Below are positions 13,410 through 24,159 of a DNA stretch of 64,000 nt, piece by piece; the stretch's first letter is position 1, and the number at the start of each line of letters is the position of its first letter. The stretch comes from Branchiostoma floridae. Its lineage: Eukaryota > Chordata > Leptocardii > Amphioxiformes > Branchiostomatidae. A program made the translations under genes and the position numbers. The stretch spans positions 3,245,962-3,309,961 of the forward strand of contig NC_049997.1 in assembly GCF_000003815.2 (NCBI RefSeq), written 5' to 3'. The notes beneath the pieces were generated by a model that was not told the origin of the DNA, did not search any database, and saw only the letters and a program-made list of their open reading frames with translations.

Positions 13410-16170
13410 AAAACATTGAATCATTTAGCAGTGAGAAAATGCCGTGAATTGCATGATACCAGGGTACAAAATCTCAATTGTTATGTAACAAAAAGAAATG
13501 TTTGTTTCTTCTGTACAGGTTTTCAGTATCTGATGTCCTGATCTTTTAATTTATAAGTGGCATAAAATTGACATAAAATCTTGCCTGCCAACCAATGCTT
13601 TCAAAGATCGCTAAACGATTGCCGTAAATAAATAGGAAACTGTTTTACGTTTCGTGCCTTTTAATTTATTGTCTTTACAATGATACATTTGATATATGTA
13701 TATCGGACTACCCAAACCATTTGTAAATTGCTGTGAATTGTTTGTTATTGATATTGTCATCTCATCTCATTTGTCCTTTTGTTCTCAGTTGTCATCTTTT
13801 TCTTTTGAAAGGTGATGTTAATATTAGCATGTTGCTAGAGTGCATATCACCTCTCTGCCCTGTACTTTGTTCATCAATAAAAAGAAAGAACATAGGAGCG
13901 AACTACTACCCAGATGATACTCAGGCTAGAAGTCAACGGTAACACAAATGCAATTTTGTTCCCTGTACGGTCGCTCTCTTAACTCATTTCTGCTGTACTT
14001 GGCATAAAGAGGCCGAGAAGGAAATTGAATTTGCGCGACCTAAATACTCTGACACCCGCCATTAGAGACATGAACTGAATTATGATGGATATAATGAAAA
14101 AGTCATTTTTTTTCACACGGATTCTCCCACATTGATCAATAATTGACAAGCGGTCACGCAACTCGTGACGTCACAGGTCACGTGACTAATTATAAACGCA
14201 AGGATACTACTAGTAGTACCACGAAATATCGTGGAACAGGATTGGGACAAACCCTATCATAGCCTCTCTTCCTAACGTTTTAGGTGTATCAAAATTTTCA
14301 ACTGTACTAATGCACAATGTAAATATCAGATGCCGAACACCGTTGTGCATATTGATAACAATTCAGGCATATGGAACTTATAAAATGGCTGTGAACGTAA
14401 ATTTATCATGTTCGGACGGTACACCATTCTACTACAAAGAATGCTGTTAGAGTTTCACCAGAAAGCCCATTCAGACTCCCAGTTCTCCATGCTTTCAAGC
14501 GGCGAGTACTCCGGATCCCAGGGCGCGCCGGCGTTTTACGGGGAGTGTCCTTCTCACGATGGGTATGAGGGGCTTATGCTCCGGAAATACCGCTCTCGGG
14601 TCCCGGAAATGACGCATTGACACGCGTACCTGTACTGCGACACTTCACGAGAAGCGACCTGCGCGCCAAAACACCTGTTCACACCTGAGTACACCTGTGA
14701 GAACACCTGTCCTTACCTGTACGCCGTCCGTGTGTGGATCTAGCGCTGCTCTTTTGGACGTCGGTAAGCGCCCAACTATCCTTTTTTCACCTGAAGCATT
14801 TCAAGGGACTCTTATATGTCAGTATGTAGCTCAAGTTACGACAAGCTTGTATGGAGCAAAACCTGCTATAACATGTTTGCGCTCAGGGAATATGAAAACA
14901 TAAAAAAGTCTACTGTCTTGTCATCATGTGCCGTATAGAGTCCACATTCAAGAGTTACAGTTTATGCTGAAGATAAATACATGTTATAGCTACTGTCGAA
15001 AATGCCGCATGGAACTTATATGGGGATGGAATATTGAATTAGACCAGCGCTCATAAAGGTGGATGGTAGAGCTAGGTGGGGTTGACAGTTGTGTAGTGCA
15101 GGCGGAGTAGGGGAGAAGGCCTGCCTGGATAATATCGTCTGCCATACGGGCATCTGAAGATGGATTACTCAGATAGTGATGGGCCTTTTAGGGAGAACAT
15201 AAGCCACGGTGGACGCGCAAACATGATAGCGTGAAAAATATGTCATTTTACGTGGCTCTATCGCGTAAATGCCAACATTTATATGTCGCGAGACGGGAAC
15301 GTTTTTTGTTGTTTGCGTCGTTACTGTTGGTAATCGTGTGGGTCTCGGAGGCCGGAAAATGTCGTCTAAACGATGATCACTTTAGCGATAAGGAACAGAA
15401 AACGCATTAAGGGTGAATGTGTTGGATTCTTGTGAAAGCATTGACACAAATTCTTCCCATAGCTTTTAAGTTTGACAGTTAGCCTAGGTTAAGGCACAGG
15501 ATTTATGACTTCGTAGTGCCTTTCTATTAAAGTATCAGGTTACCTCGGAACGATTGCTTGCATATCTGAACATTCTTCCAACGCGTTTCTTCTAAGAAAA
15601 ACCTAGTCCCTGGGACAGGAAATGTCAAAAATGATTCATAAAGTTACCTTTTTGACATCCGCACCGTTTATATTGCATTGTACATCGTTTGTGTCGCATG
15701 CCAGGAAAAAGATGACAATACAAATTGTCCGGACTACACTCTGTTATTAGGGTATAAGTCGTGGATATGGAATATTGAGTCTCTATTAAAGAGGTAAGAG
15801 GCGTCATTTGTTTTCCCCACGTTATAAGCCAAGTTCCTACCACGAAAATGAAAACCGGAGCCCCTTTTGATGAAATTCGTGAGGAAGTACGTAGTAAAAC
15901 TTGTTTTCTGTCACGTAGTTCTTTTAAGTAGGCATTGTTGCGTTATGGGGACACACCCCGTTTGTGCTTGCGTGTCGCTAGGTCGCATGGTGAATAATTT
16001 ATTAGAGACATGGGGCTTGGACACGAGTCCCCGGGAAACACTTTGTGTAAAACCATTCCCTCAGAATTGGTCCGGGCCGTTGTGACAAATGCGCGCTGAT
16101 GGTTGCGATCAGGCGGCGCCCAACCGTACTGCCGCCCTTCCATCATCCCGCACACATCGCTAGTCTGCTC
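13410..16170. other. no gene seen
   Basis: Apart from the E-box cluster near 14.7 kb, I see no frame with protein-like composition and no defined repeat. GC rises locally at 14500-14660. Confidence 0.55.
14622..14719. promoter_or_regulatory. phased cluster of ACCTG E-box half-motifs
   Basis: CACCTG occurs at 14672, 14682, 14692 and 14704, with TACCTG at 14714 and another at about 14625. Spacings are 10, 10, 12 and 10 bases. CACCTG/CAGGTG is the ZEB/Snail-type E-box. The helical phasing could be functional or could be a small decayed 10-bp repeat. Confidence 0.35.
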
Positions 16171-16173
16171 CAA

Positions 16174-16760
16174 CGGCCTTTCTGTGGACGTTCGTTAGGC
16201 TAACGTCACATTTCCACAAAGGGGTCTGGCCGACCATTTTTGGGGAACGACAGGCACTACATAAAAGACAACAAAAACATTCCCGTACACTTCGCTAGCC
16301 TTTTCTACCGGCCTTTCGGTGGACAATTCTAAGTTGTTGGGCATGTTATAGATTTGCCATTTTCAACACAAGTTTTGCACCCGTGGGCTAATTGCAGGTA
16401 ATATAAGAGATTCAAACAGTGTAAAAAATCTTGCAAATGATGTTACAAATTTGGGTCATTTCAACTTGATAAGGATCAGAGGACTGATCGAAAGCTTGTT
16501 GGTACCAAGCGCTTTATTTTGTGTACCGTCACAGATGAACTTACATTCAAATATCGCAAGTGTCTACTTTAGTTTAAAAGCTATCTTACGATTCTTGGTT
16601 ATTGGGCTCGGAGACAGTGGATGCCGGGGAGCTTGTAATACGTCCACAGCGGACCCAGCATATATTCCTTTCCCAGCAGAAGAACCTTACCGGTGCGAAA
16701 ATGGCAAATTCCGCCCCCCCCCCCTCAACAACTTACGAACGCCCACAGAAAGGCCTGAAA
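16174..16760. mobile_element. possible inverted-repeat element F
   Basis: The word ggcctttctgtggacgttcg occurs at 16175 in + orientation, in a variant form at 16315 (ggcctttcggtggacaattc...aagttgttggg) and inverted at about 16727-16755. The inner pair (16313 and 16760) matches over about 35 bases at roughly 80%. No target duplication was identified. Confidence 0.45.
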
Positions 16761-17290
16761 TAAGGCTAACACAACGCGTCGTTTTGATCCATCTCACGGC
16801 GTCTAGGGGCGAAAAGGTTAGGAATACTCCAGTCAAGCATAGAAGCCGTTATCACAGGAATATAACAAAGTTCTCTAATGATGGACCTGGGCGTGGTCAT
16901 TAGCACCTCCGCCACTCCAACATTCAGTGGTCTTGAACCCAAAACGAGGGGTTGCTTAGCAACCGTTACATCCGTTACGTTTCCACGTCAATATGAACGT
17001 GAGAGTGTGAGAATGAACTGACGTCAAAAATTCAATATTTGCTGATGAGGGATTTACGGAGTGGGGAAAGTCGGTTTACCGTTAAAAAGGGAGATGATCA
17101 ACGCATCTATTATTTAATAATTGGTCTCTAAGGCATTGTGTGGCAACAATGGCGGAGCAAATATCTGTAATGAGAGTTTTTTTATGGTCTACACTTTGTT
17201 CTTCAATATCCCATCGCCCCTGAGGCCTAAGAAAAATGCGGTGTTTCCGGTTTCAGTCCTGGAAGATGGGTAGCATGTAGGTGGACAGGT

Positions 17291-18374
17291 AGCAAGGAGG
17301 TTTCTATCAGTGACAAGCAAGGAGATTTTGTCGGTCACTAGCAAGGAGGTTTCTATCAGTGACTAGCAAGGAGGTTTCTATCAGTGACTAGCAAGGAGAT
17401 TTCTATTGGTGACTAGCAAGGAGGTTTCTATCAGTGATTAGCAAGGAGGTTTCTATCAGTGACTAGCAAGGAGGTTTCTATCAGTGACTAGCAAGGAGGT
17501 TTCTATCAGTGACAAGCAAGGATGTTTCTATCAGTGACTAGCAAGGAGATTTCTATCAGTGACTAGCAAGTAGGTTTCTATCAGTGATTAGCAAGGGGGT
17601 TTCTATCAGTGACTAGCAAGGAGATTTCTATCAGTGATTAGCAAGGAGGTTTCTATTAGTGATTAGCAAGGAGGTTTCTATCGGTGACTAGCAAGGAGGT
17701 TTCTATCAGTGATTAGCAAGGAGATTTCTATCAGTGACTAGCAAGGATGTTTCTATCAGTGACTAGCAAGGAGATTTCTATCGGTGACTAGCAAGGAGAT
17801 TTCTATCGGTGACTAGCAAGGAGGTTTCTATCAGTGATTAGCAAGGAGGTTTCTATCGGTGACTAGCAAGGAGGTTTCTATCACTGACTAGCAAGGAGGT
17901 TTCTATCTGTTACTAGCAAGGAGATTTCTATCAGTGACTAGCGAGGAGGTTTTTATCACTGACTAGCAAGGAGGTTTCTATCACTGACTAGCAAGGAGGT
18001 TTCTATCAGTTACTAGCAAGGAGATTTCTATCAGTGACTAGCGAGGAGGTTTTTATCAGTGACTAGCAAGGAGGTTTCTATCAGTGACTAGCAAGGAGGT
18101 TTCTATCGGTGACTTGCAAGGAGATTTCTATCGCTGACTAGCAAGGAGATTTCTATCGGTGATTAGCAAGGAGGTTTCTATCAGTGACTAGCAAGGAGGT
18201 TTCTATCAGTGACTAGCAAGGAGGTTTCTATCAGTGACTAGCAAGTAGGTTTCTATCAGTGACTAGCAAGTAGGTTTCTATCAGTGACTAGCAAGGAGGT
18301 TTCTATCAGTGACTAGCAAAGAGATTTCTATCAGTGACTTGCAAGGAGATTTCTATCAGTGACTAGCAAGGAGA
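17291..18374. repeat. 25-bp minisatellite, about 43 units
   Basis: The unit is gcaaggaggtttctatcagt gacta, repeated head to tail for nearly 1.1 kb. Variants recur (gaggt/gagat, cagtg/cggtg, gacta/gatta, aagga/aagta). There are no spacers and 25 is not a multiple of three, so it is neither CRISPR nor coding. A few variant pairs recur in blocks, e.g. near 17880-18060, suggesting multi-unit duplications. Confidence 0.97.
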
Positions 18375-18680
18375 CTTGGATCCCTACCTTCAGTTGGTAG
18401 GTAGGTATTATTTTACATTTTCCTTTTCTACTTTCAGGTTACGACCGTATTGATCCATCAAATACATTTAGCAATGTAAAGAAAGTGGTGATTGTTGCAC
18501 ATTTCGATGGTTCATTTATTTTTTCATAACAGTTTTTCATAACGAATTTTTGATGAATATAATTGTTTATCAAAGTATGACAAAGTTGTAACCTTTTGAT
18601 ATCACATGTCAATGTCACATGTCAATCACGTTTTTAAGACAAAATTAACATAAGATAGATACCTATTGCTGGTTTTACCA

Positions 18681-18808
18681 CTCTCCAATCAGAGGGTAGA
18701 CTCTGGCTGTTTTTTGGACGTTTTTTAGGCGTTTTTATCGGGCTTTCTATTTTGCACCGTTTTCTTGATGTCTTGCGAGACATCAACAAAACGGTACAAA
18801 ATAGAAAA
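18681..18808. mobile_element. MITE family C, partial copy
   Basis: Begins ctctccaatcagagggtaga and runs through gtttttatcgggctttctat to a dyad centred on ttgatgtcttgcgagacatc. The right arm is cut short after acaaaatagaaaat, so only the left arm and the centre remain. Confidence 0.75.
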
Positions 18809-19124
18809 TAGATTTTGCCAGGTCGACCAAAAACACCACATTTATTTCCCTCGGCCTGAGGAGACCCAGGTTAGTGTGCCTTTGTGATGAGAACAGGGAT
18901 GTACAGAATTTCCCTGGGTAATTCTAGGGCTAGATTGAATCCTTTTTAACGGTCAGAGGTCACACGGGAACTAACCGTCGTTAGATTTGTTGTAAAGGTA
19001 AAAATGATCTTGGGGATTTAATTTTGCGGTAAGGAGAAACTTGCGTGTTCGTGGTGTTTTTATCTTCATGAAAAATGGAGAAAAGTTTTGGGCGTGTCTG
19101 TGTGTCCATGTGTTTGTGTTTCCG

Positions 19125-19310
19125 GATTTTTGTAGTCAGTATATCTCAAGAACCTCTCGATGGACTACGATGATATTTGGTATCTGGGTAGGTTTGAAAT
19201 ACGGAGGTCAAGGTTGATATTAAGTCCTCTGGTATGTGACCTTGGTACGGCAGCAGAAATTTAGTTATCTTTTAAATCATTTGACCTGGACATGCCACGG
19301 TCTTGGTAGC
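19125..19310 (+). repeat. interspersed repeat G, copy 1
   Basis: Shares agaacctctcgatggactac, ggtcaaggttg, ccttggtacggcagcagaa and tttgacctggacatgccacg gtctt with two copies at 36.3-36.8 kb. Confidence 0.65.
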
Positions 19311-19719
19311 TTGTTTGGGACCCCCTAGCAGCTCGCTGTGGAACTGCAGGGGCGTTTTTGTTCAATCTTCCAAAGGAACTACGAATAGCACGTAGCTTGG
19401 GGGTTGAAACTTTCATGCCTGTTTTTGCCGTAAATAGGGAACTGAAGGATAAGTAGATTTTAAGTACACGGTGAAAGGTAATCAAGAAAACCTCTTTTAC
19501 AGTATATTCTAGAAGACCGTGAACGGCGGTGGTCTGACCAATCAGGGCACTAGAAATAGATTTAAACTGTCGTAATATTCAATCAGGTTTTGGGATGACA
19601 ATCTTAATCAATTATGGTTTCTAACCGGGTGTATAGGGCGGCCCTAATCTCCTTTCAAATAGGCCCTTCGACCACACAACTTTGTGCAATCACTAAGGCT
19701 GGGGGCGAGTCCACCGGTC

Positions 19720-19895
19720 TTTGTTTTCAACTGCCATACTCTCTGCCAAATGCTGTGTGCTAAGCAGAGAAAGCAGTATGTACCATTTAGATAAAAGGCG
19801 TTGGTATAACCTGGCCGAGATCCAACTCACGACCTATCAAACGCAAGGCGAACAGTCACTCTCTTGGCTATTGCACCGGTCGCGGTCCCCATGCA
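19720..19895 (-). mobile_element. tRNA-derived SINE-like fragment
   Basis: On the minus strand it reads caatagccaagagagtgact...aggtcgtgagttggatctcg (A/B-box-like order), followed by a tail with atggtacatactgctttctc and cttagcacacagcattt. The head-tail layout matches tRNA SINEs common in amphioxus and other marine animals (from general knowledge, not a search). Confidence 0.55.
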
Positions 19896-20435
19896 TGAAA
19901 GCATAGTACCATTTGCAAAGTCAAACAAGAAAGGGGTTACTTCTAACGTCAATTCACAAAGGTATATGGCATTGCTATTGCTGTCTTATCGTTAAGCATT
20001 GAAATGCATTTTCAGTGAGGGCATACATAGGATCAAACAATACAGATCAAATACATGACAACCATGGCGTCAAAATATGCACAAATGTCATCGGGACACC
20101 AAGAAGTAAAAATCTTCACCATTTATCTAATCCTGTCATCCGTGGGTTTTGGGGTCACCTCTTACTCTTCATCATTCTTCATTATCAGCGGATATTTAAC
20201 GGGTCAAATCTGACCGTTGACCAGACTTAAACCTTGTTAAATTCGATCGCTTCATTTTCCGACCTCTGCCCGACTTTTCGTCGCCGGAGTTCTTATCAGA
20301 TTAAATAAAATCAATAGTGGAAGGACGAAGTGGGACTCAAAACTCGAACCGTCGTAAATTGTGTTCTTGTCGCCGTATGAATGTTTACAAGTATGGCAAA
20401 TGGCACCCGATATGAGTGGCAGCTAGGCTGAATAA

Positions 20436-20833
20436 GGTATCAGGACAGTTCGGCACATGGACACTTCGGCCCGGACATTTCGGCCCCAAGTCCAGGACAC
20501 TTCGGCCCAGGCTCAGAAGACACTTCGGCCCCACTAGTTCTTATGGGCACGCTATGCAATTATAATGTACAAATTAACCATCGGGATCTTCATGCCCCGG
20601 AAACGCAAAAAAGCGCTAATGGCTATTTTCTCGAGTAGACAGGAGAACACTATATAATATACTGTACAAGTAAAATCATACGTCCTAAAATTATACGTTA
20701 TTTAGTCGACTCGGGCTACGTGTTAGATAACTATCGTGGACTGGACCCGGGGCCGAAGTGTCCTTGGCTTGGGGCCGAAGTGTCCTGATTGCCAGGGGGC
20801 CGAAGTGTCCATGTGCTGAAGTGTCCGACATTC
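20436..20833. mobile_element. foldback element D with acttcggccc arrays and 9-bp target duplication
   Basis: Both ends carry multiple copies of acttcggccc (left, from 20470) or gggccgaagt (right, to 20820) within imperfect inverted repeats of 80-100 bp. The 9-bp word gctgaataa occurs at 20427-20435 and 20834-20842, immediately outside. The centre (about 20540-20735) has no coding frame. Size, arrays and duplication fit a non-autonomous MULE-like foldback element. Confidence 0.82.
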
Positions 20834-20874
20834 GCTGAATAAAGTTCTAAACGGAAACTATACGGCTCCAGATG

Positions 20875-21092
20875 TCTAAGTGCGTGGTCAGATAGGTCGT
20901 AAGATCGTCTTACGACCGCTAACTTCTTGTATTTTGGAGGACAACAATTTACGTCCCCTGCAAAGTTCAACTGTTTAGGTACACAAAATGTTGTTTTGGA
21001 TCCAAGTCGGTGGTTGGTTCTGTCCTGCTTGAAAATCATATGGCATCAAATCGTACGACGATCACACAACATATGTGACCGCGACCTTAGTG
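20875..21092 (-). mobile_element. MITE family E copy (tcgtacga-type ends)
   Basis: The right end reads atcgtacgacgatcacacaa...gtgaccgcgaccttag and the left end is its diverged inverse. The core contains gttggttctgtcctgcttga (facing the opposite way to the 32.5 kb copy). No frame. Confidence 0.72.
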
Positions 21093-21409
21093 AGCTCGAG
21101 GGACGACTGTGGCGCAAAAGATATCGGTTAGCTTGAGGAATGAATCCAAATTAAACTATATGATATGAATTTTGAATTTCGTAAGAAATATTTATACTCA
21201 GTCTATAGCTTTTGATATCAATATGATACATTTTCTCCCTTCCCCGTTATCAATTCACCACTGTCTAGATTAACATAATTAGATTCATATTCAAAAGAAA
21301 CATACCGAAGAAAGGTTCACTAGAACAAAGTTGAGAACCATTCCTTCTGTTTCTCATCACCTCATGTGATAATCAATTTGGGCCTTTGGAAAGCTGCCCA
21401 AACCCTAGA

Positions 21410-22260
21410 TTTACTATGGCAAAGACTTCTTGAAAGGGGAAAGGTCCTGTTGCTAATAGCAAACAATAAGAAACAATTTTACTGGACATGACGCATGGAA
21501 CTGTTATATGAATTAGCATATGCCTTTTGAACAATGTCAACATGCTCAAACTGTTGACATATTTTCTAGAGACATTTCTTACCGCAATATCCTTGGGAAA
21601 AGACCACCACATGTTTGGTTGTCCGGGCTTTTTGTCGATACCTGCTAGCATAGATGAAGATACTGTTTTAGTGAACATGACATATGGATCATTGTTACAA
21701 ATTAGTACATGCCTCTTGGACAACTTGAACATGCTCAAAGTTTTGACACATTTCCAAGAACTTACAAGCTTGGGGGAAAGACCGCCACCTGTTTGGTGGT
21801 CCGTACTTTTTGTCGATACCTGGAAGCATAGATAAGGAAATTCTTTTAGTGGACATGACACATTGAACTCTGTTACAAGTCAGTACGTGCCTCCTGGACA
21901 ATCTGGACATACCCAAACTGTTGACATATTTCCAAGAACTTACAAGCTTGGGAAGAGATATCCTCCTGTTTAGTGATCAGTACTTTTTGTCGATACCTGC
22001 TAGCAATAATGCAGAAAATGTTTCAGTCACACATTGAATTCTGTTACAAATTTGTACATGTTCCTTGGACCATCGGAACATACTCAAACTGTTGACACAT
22101 TTCCGAGGGACGTAACTTACTGATATCCTTGGGAGAAGACCACCTCCTTTTTGGTGGTCCATACTTTTTGTTGATACCTAGAAGCATAGAAGAGGAAGCT
22201 ATTTCAATGGACATGACTCTTTGAACTCTGTAACAAATTTATACATGTCCCCTAGCCATC
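21410..22260. repeat. about 180-bp tandem repeat, five units
   Basis: tactttttgtcgatacctg(c/g)(t/a)agcata recurs near 21630, 21806, 21985 and 22163, each preceded by a ttggtggtcc variant and followed by agtggacatgaca and ctgttacaaa. Open frames on both strands (up to 162 residues, repeating in their own sequence) follow from the repeat and have no domain. Confidence 0.88.
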
Positions 22261-22374
22261 TGAACATGTTCGAACTGTAAAACGCGTTTACAAGGGTTTG
22301 ACTCACTGACATTCTTAGCAAAATATCAGTGACTGTTGACTGTTTCGTATTTCAAAGGCTGTTAATTGATTAAT

Positions 22375-22760
22375 GCTTCTGTTGGCAAAAAGTATCAACT
22401 GTTCAACATTGTTGGTATTCTTGCCTTCTTTTGGAATTAACCAGCTTGGAGTGAAGACTTTCAGTTGTCGTGGGGTTCAGGGAAAGTTTAGTGAAGTTCA
22501 ACTTTGTTGAGACAACTTCGTATCGGCAATGTCTTTTTGAAGTTGTCGTCAGAAGACCACACGCCACAGATTTTGGACAAAATGACATTCTTAGGAAAAG
22601 ATCAGTGGCTGCCAATTTATTCCTACTTCTGTTGGCAAAAAGTATCAACTATCTAACATTGTTGGTATTCTTGCATTCATTTGGAATTACCCAGCTTGGA
22701 GTGAAGATATCCAGTTGACGCGGGGTTCAGAGAAAGTTTACTGAACTTTGTTGATGCATC
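22375..22760. repeat. two-copy direct repeat, about 130 bp each
   Basis: cttctgttggcaaaaagtat caact...ttgttggtattcttgc...cagcttggagtgaaga occurs at about 22377 and 22626, separated by a unique 110-bp segment. Confidence 0.82.
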
Positions 22761-23780
22761 TTCGATATAGGCAATTTAGAACGCCATTGAGGACAGAGAT
22801 AGTACACCTGTTCAGGGAAACTCGCCCATGATTATTATTATGATGATGATGATAATGTCTTTTTGTTGTTGTTGGATACAGATGTATCAGAATATTGGCA
22901 TCGACATTGAAATTTCCCCCTAAAAGCTTTGGGCCTTTCAAATGTAGCAAATTGTTTAACGTGACGTATACACATACTCTTTTAATCACTTACGTAGTAC
23001 TACGATAGACACTTATAGATAAACGGAAAATATTGTGATAATTAAAAATCTAATAAAAGTAGATACCCTGTGAGTCAACATTTTGACCCAATTTTCTTTA
23101 ACAAGACGATCAATAAACAATGTAACCATTAAATAGAGTTGAACGAGCCATATCCGTCAAAATGCTCGTGACTGATTGCAATATAATTGTTTGTGTACGT
23201 ACTGGTATTCTAATTGCTATAATTATGTTTTCTACGGTACATCGCCAGAGGGCACGAAATTCGGTAATTAGCGGAACAGTAGAGTGCTGAAAACGCCGCA
23301 GGGCAAAAATTTCCAACTATTCTCTTGGCTTCTTATTATGTAACACTAATGAAGAATAGTGAAATGCACCAACAAAATTCTTATTGCTAATGGCGTAATG
23401 AAATCATATTATGCGTTGCCAGATAACAATAACGTTTATGCAAGCAGTAGGTCACTTATAATTCATTTCCAGAGATCTTTATTACACCCGGTTGGTCACA
23501 ACCACTCTTGTGGAAAAAATACATGCTTGTGGTTTTGTTTGACAGACGAGAGGGTAGCTGAAGTGAGAAGTGAATTAACTCTGCAATACTTCAAAAGTGG
23601 AAAATATACAGGCTTGGTATAATACAACCACGTACACAAAAGTGGCCTCTCTTTAATTAAAACATGAACTTGAAACTTTGTATCTACGTAATCTCAAGGG
23701 ATACGTAAAAAAATTATTAATACATCACCTCACTTCACTAACCTCATTCTACCCCAAAATTGACTATAATGAGTACTGTC

Positions 23781-23969
23781 CACTAGTCTTTGATCATAGG
23801 TTACGCTCCGGCTAGTTTTTGACATCTGTTAATCAATGATTTTAGTTGGGCTTTCTAACTTTGTCAGGGTTATGTTTTGTTCTCCAGAGGCCTGACAAAA
23901 AGAGAGCCTGACAAAACGGGCTAAAAAGACGTTAGAACCCAGGCGAGGCCTAACATCTGCTTGGAGGCA
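23781..23969. mobile_element. MITE family C, diverged copy
   Basis: Contains gttacgctccggctag and ttgggctttctaactttgtc in the left arm and cgttagaacccaggcgaggc / taacatctgcttgga in the right arm, matching family C ends with substitutions. Confidence 0.7.
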
Positions 23970-24009
23970 ATCTACTACGTCACACACTGACATAACCATA
24001 TATGGTCAT

Positions 24010-24154
24010 TCTCCGCCCCGCCCCTCCAGGTGGACGTACGAGGCTGTCGTCAGAAGACCACACGCCAGTTTGGTGACTCACTCAAACGGACGAGACTCAG
24101 ACGTCCCCGCCTCAACTCAACTTCAAGTTTCCTCACAAGACACCACACGATTCG
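24010..24154 (+). promoter_or_regulatory. possible promoter and non-coding first exon
   Basis: GC-box-like ccgccccgcccctcc, then a relatively GC-rich 130 bases ending in ttcg|gtaagt, a textbook splice donor at 24155. No coding frame is visible and I cannot identify a partner exon, so this is a weak call. Confidence 0.2.
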
Positions 24155-24159
24155 GTAAG

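Noticed and set aside
16451-16903. 150-residue open frame
   Set aside because: TTG start, no domain or codon bias, and it runs through the inverted repeat of element F.
17291-18374. CRISPR-like array
   Set aside because: The 25-bp units are contiguous with no unique spacers, and the DNA is animal; it is a minisatellite.
21373-21861. 162-residue minus-strand frame with internal repeats
   Set aside because: The protein repeat is the shadow of the 180-bp tandem repeat; the opposite strand is equally open.
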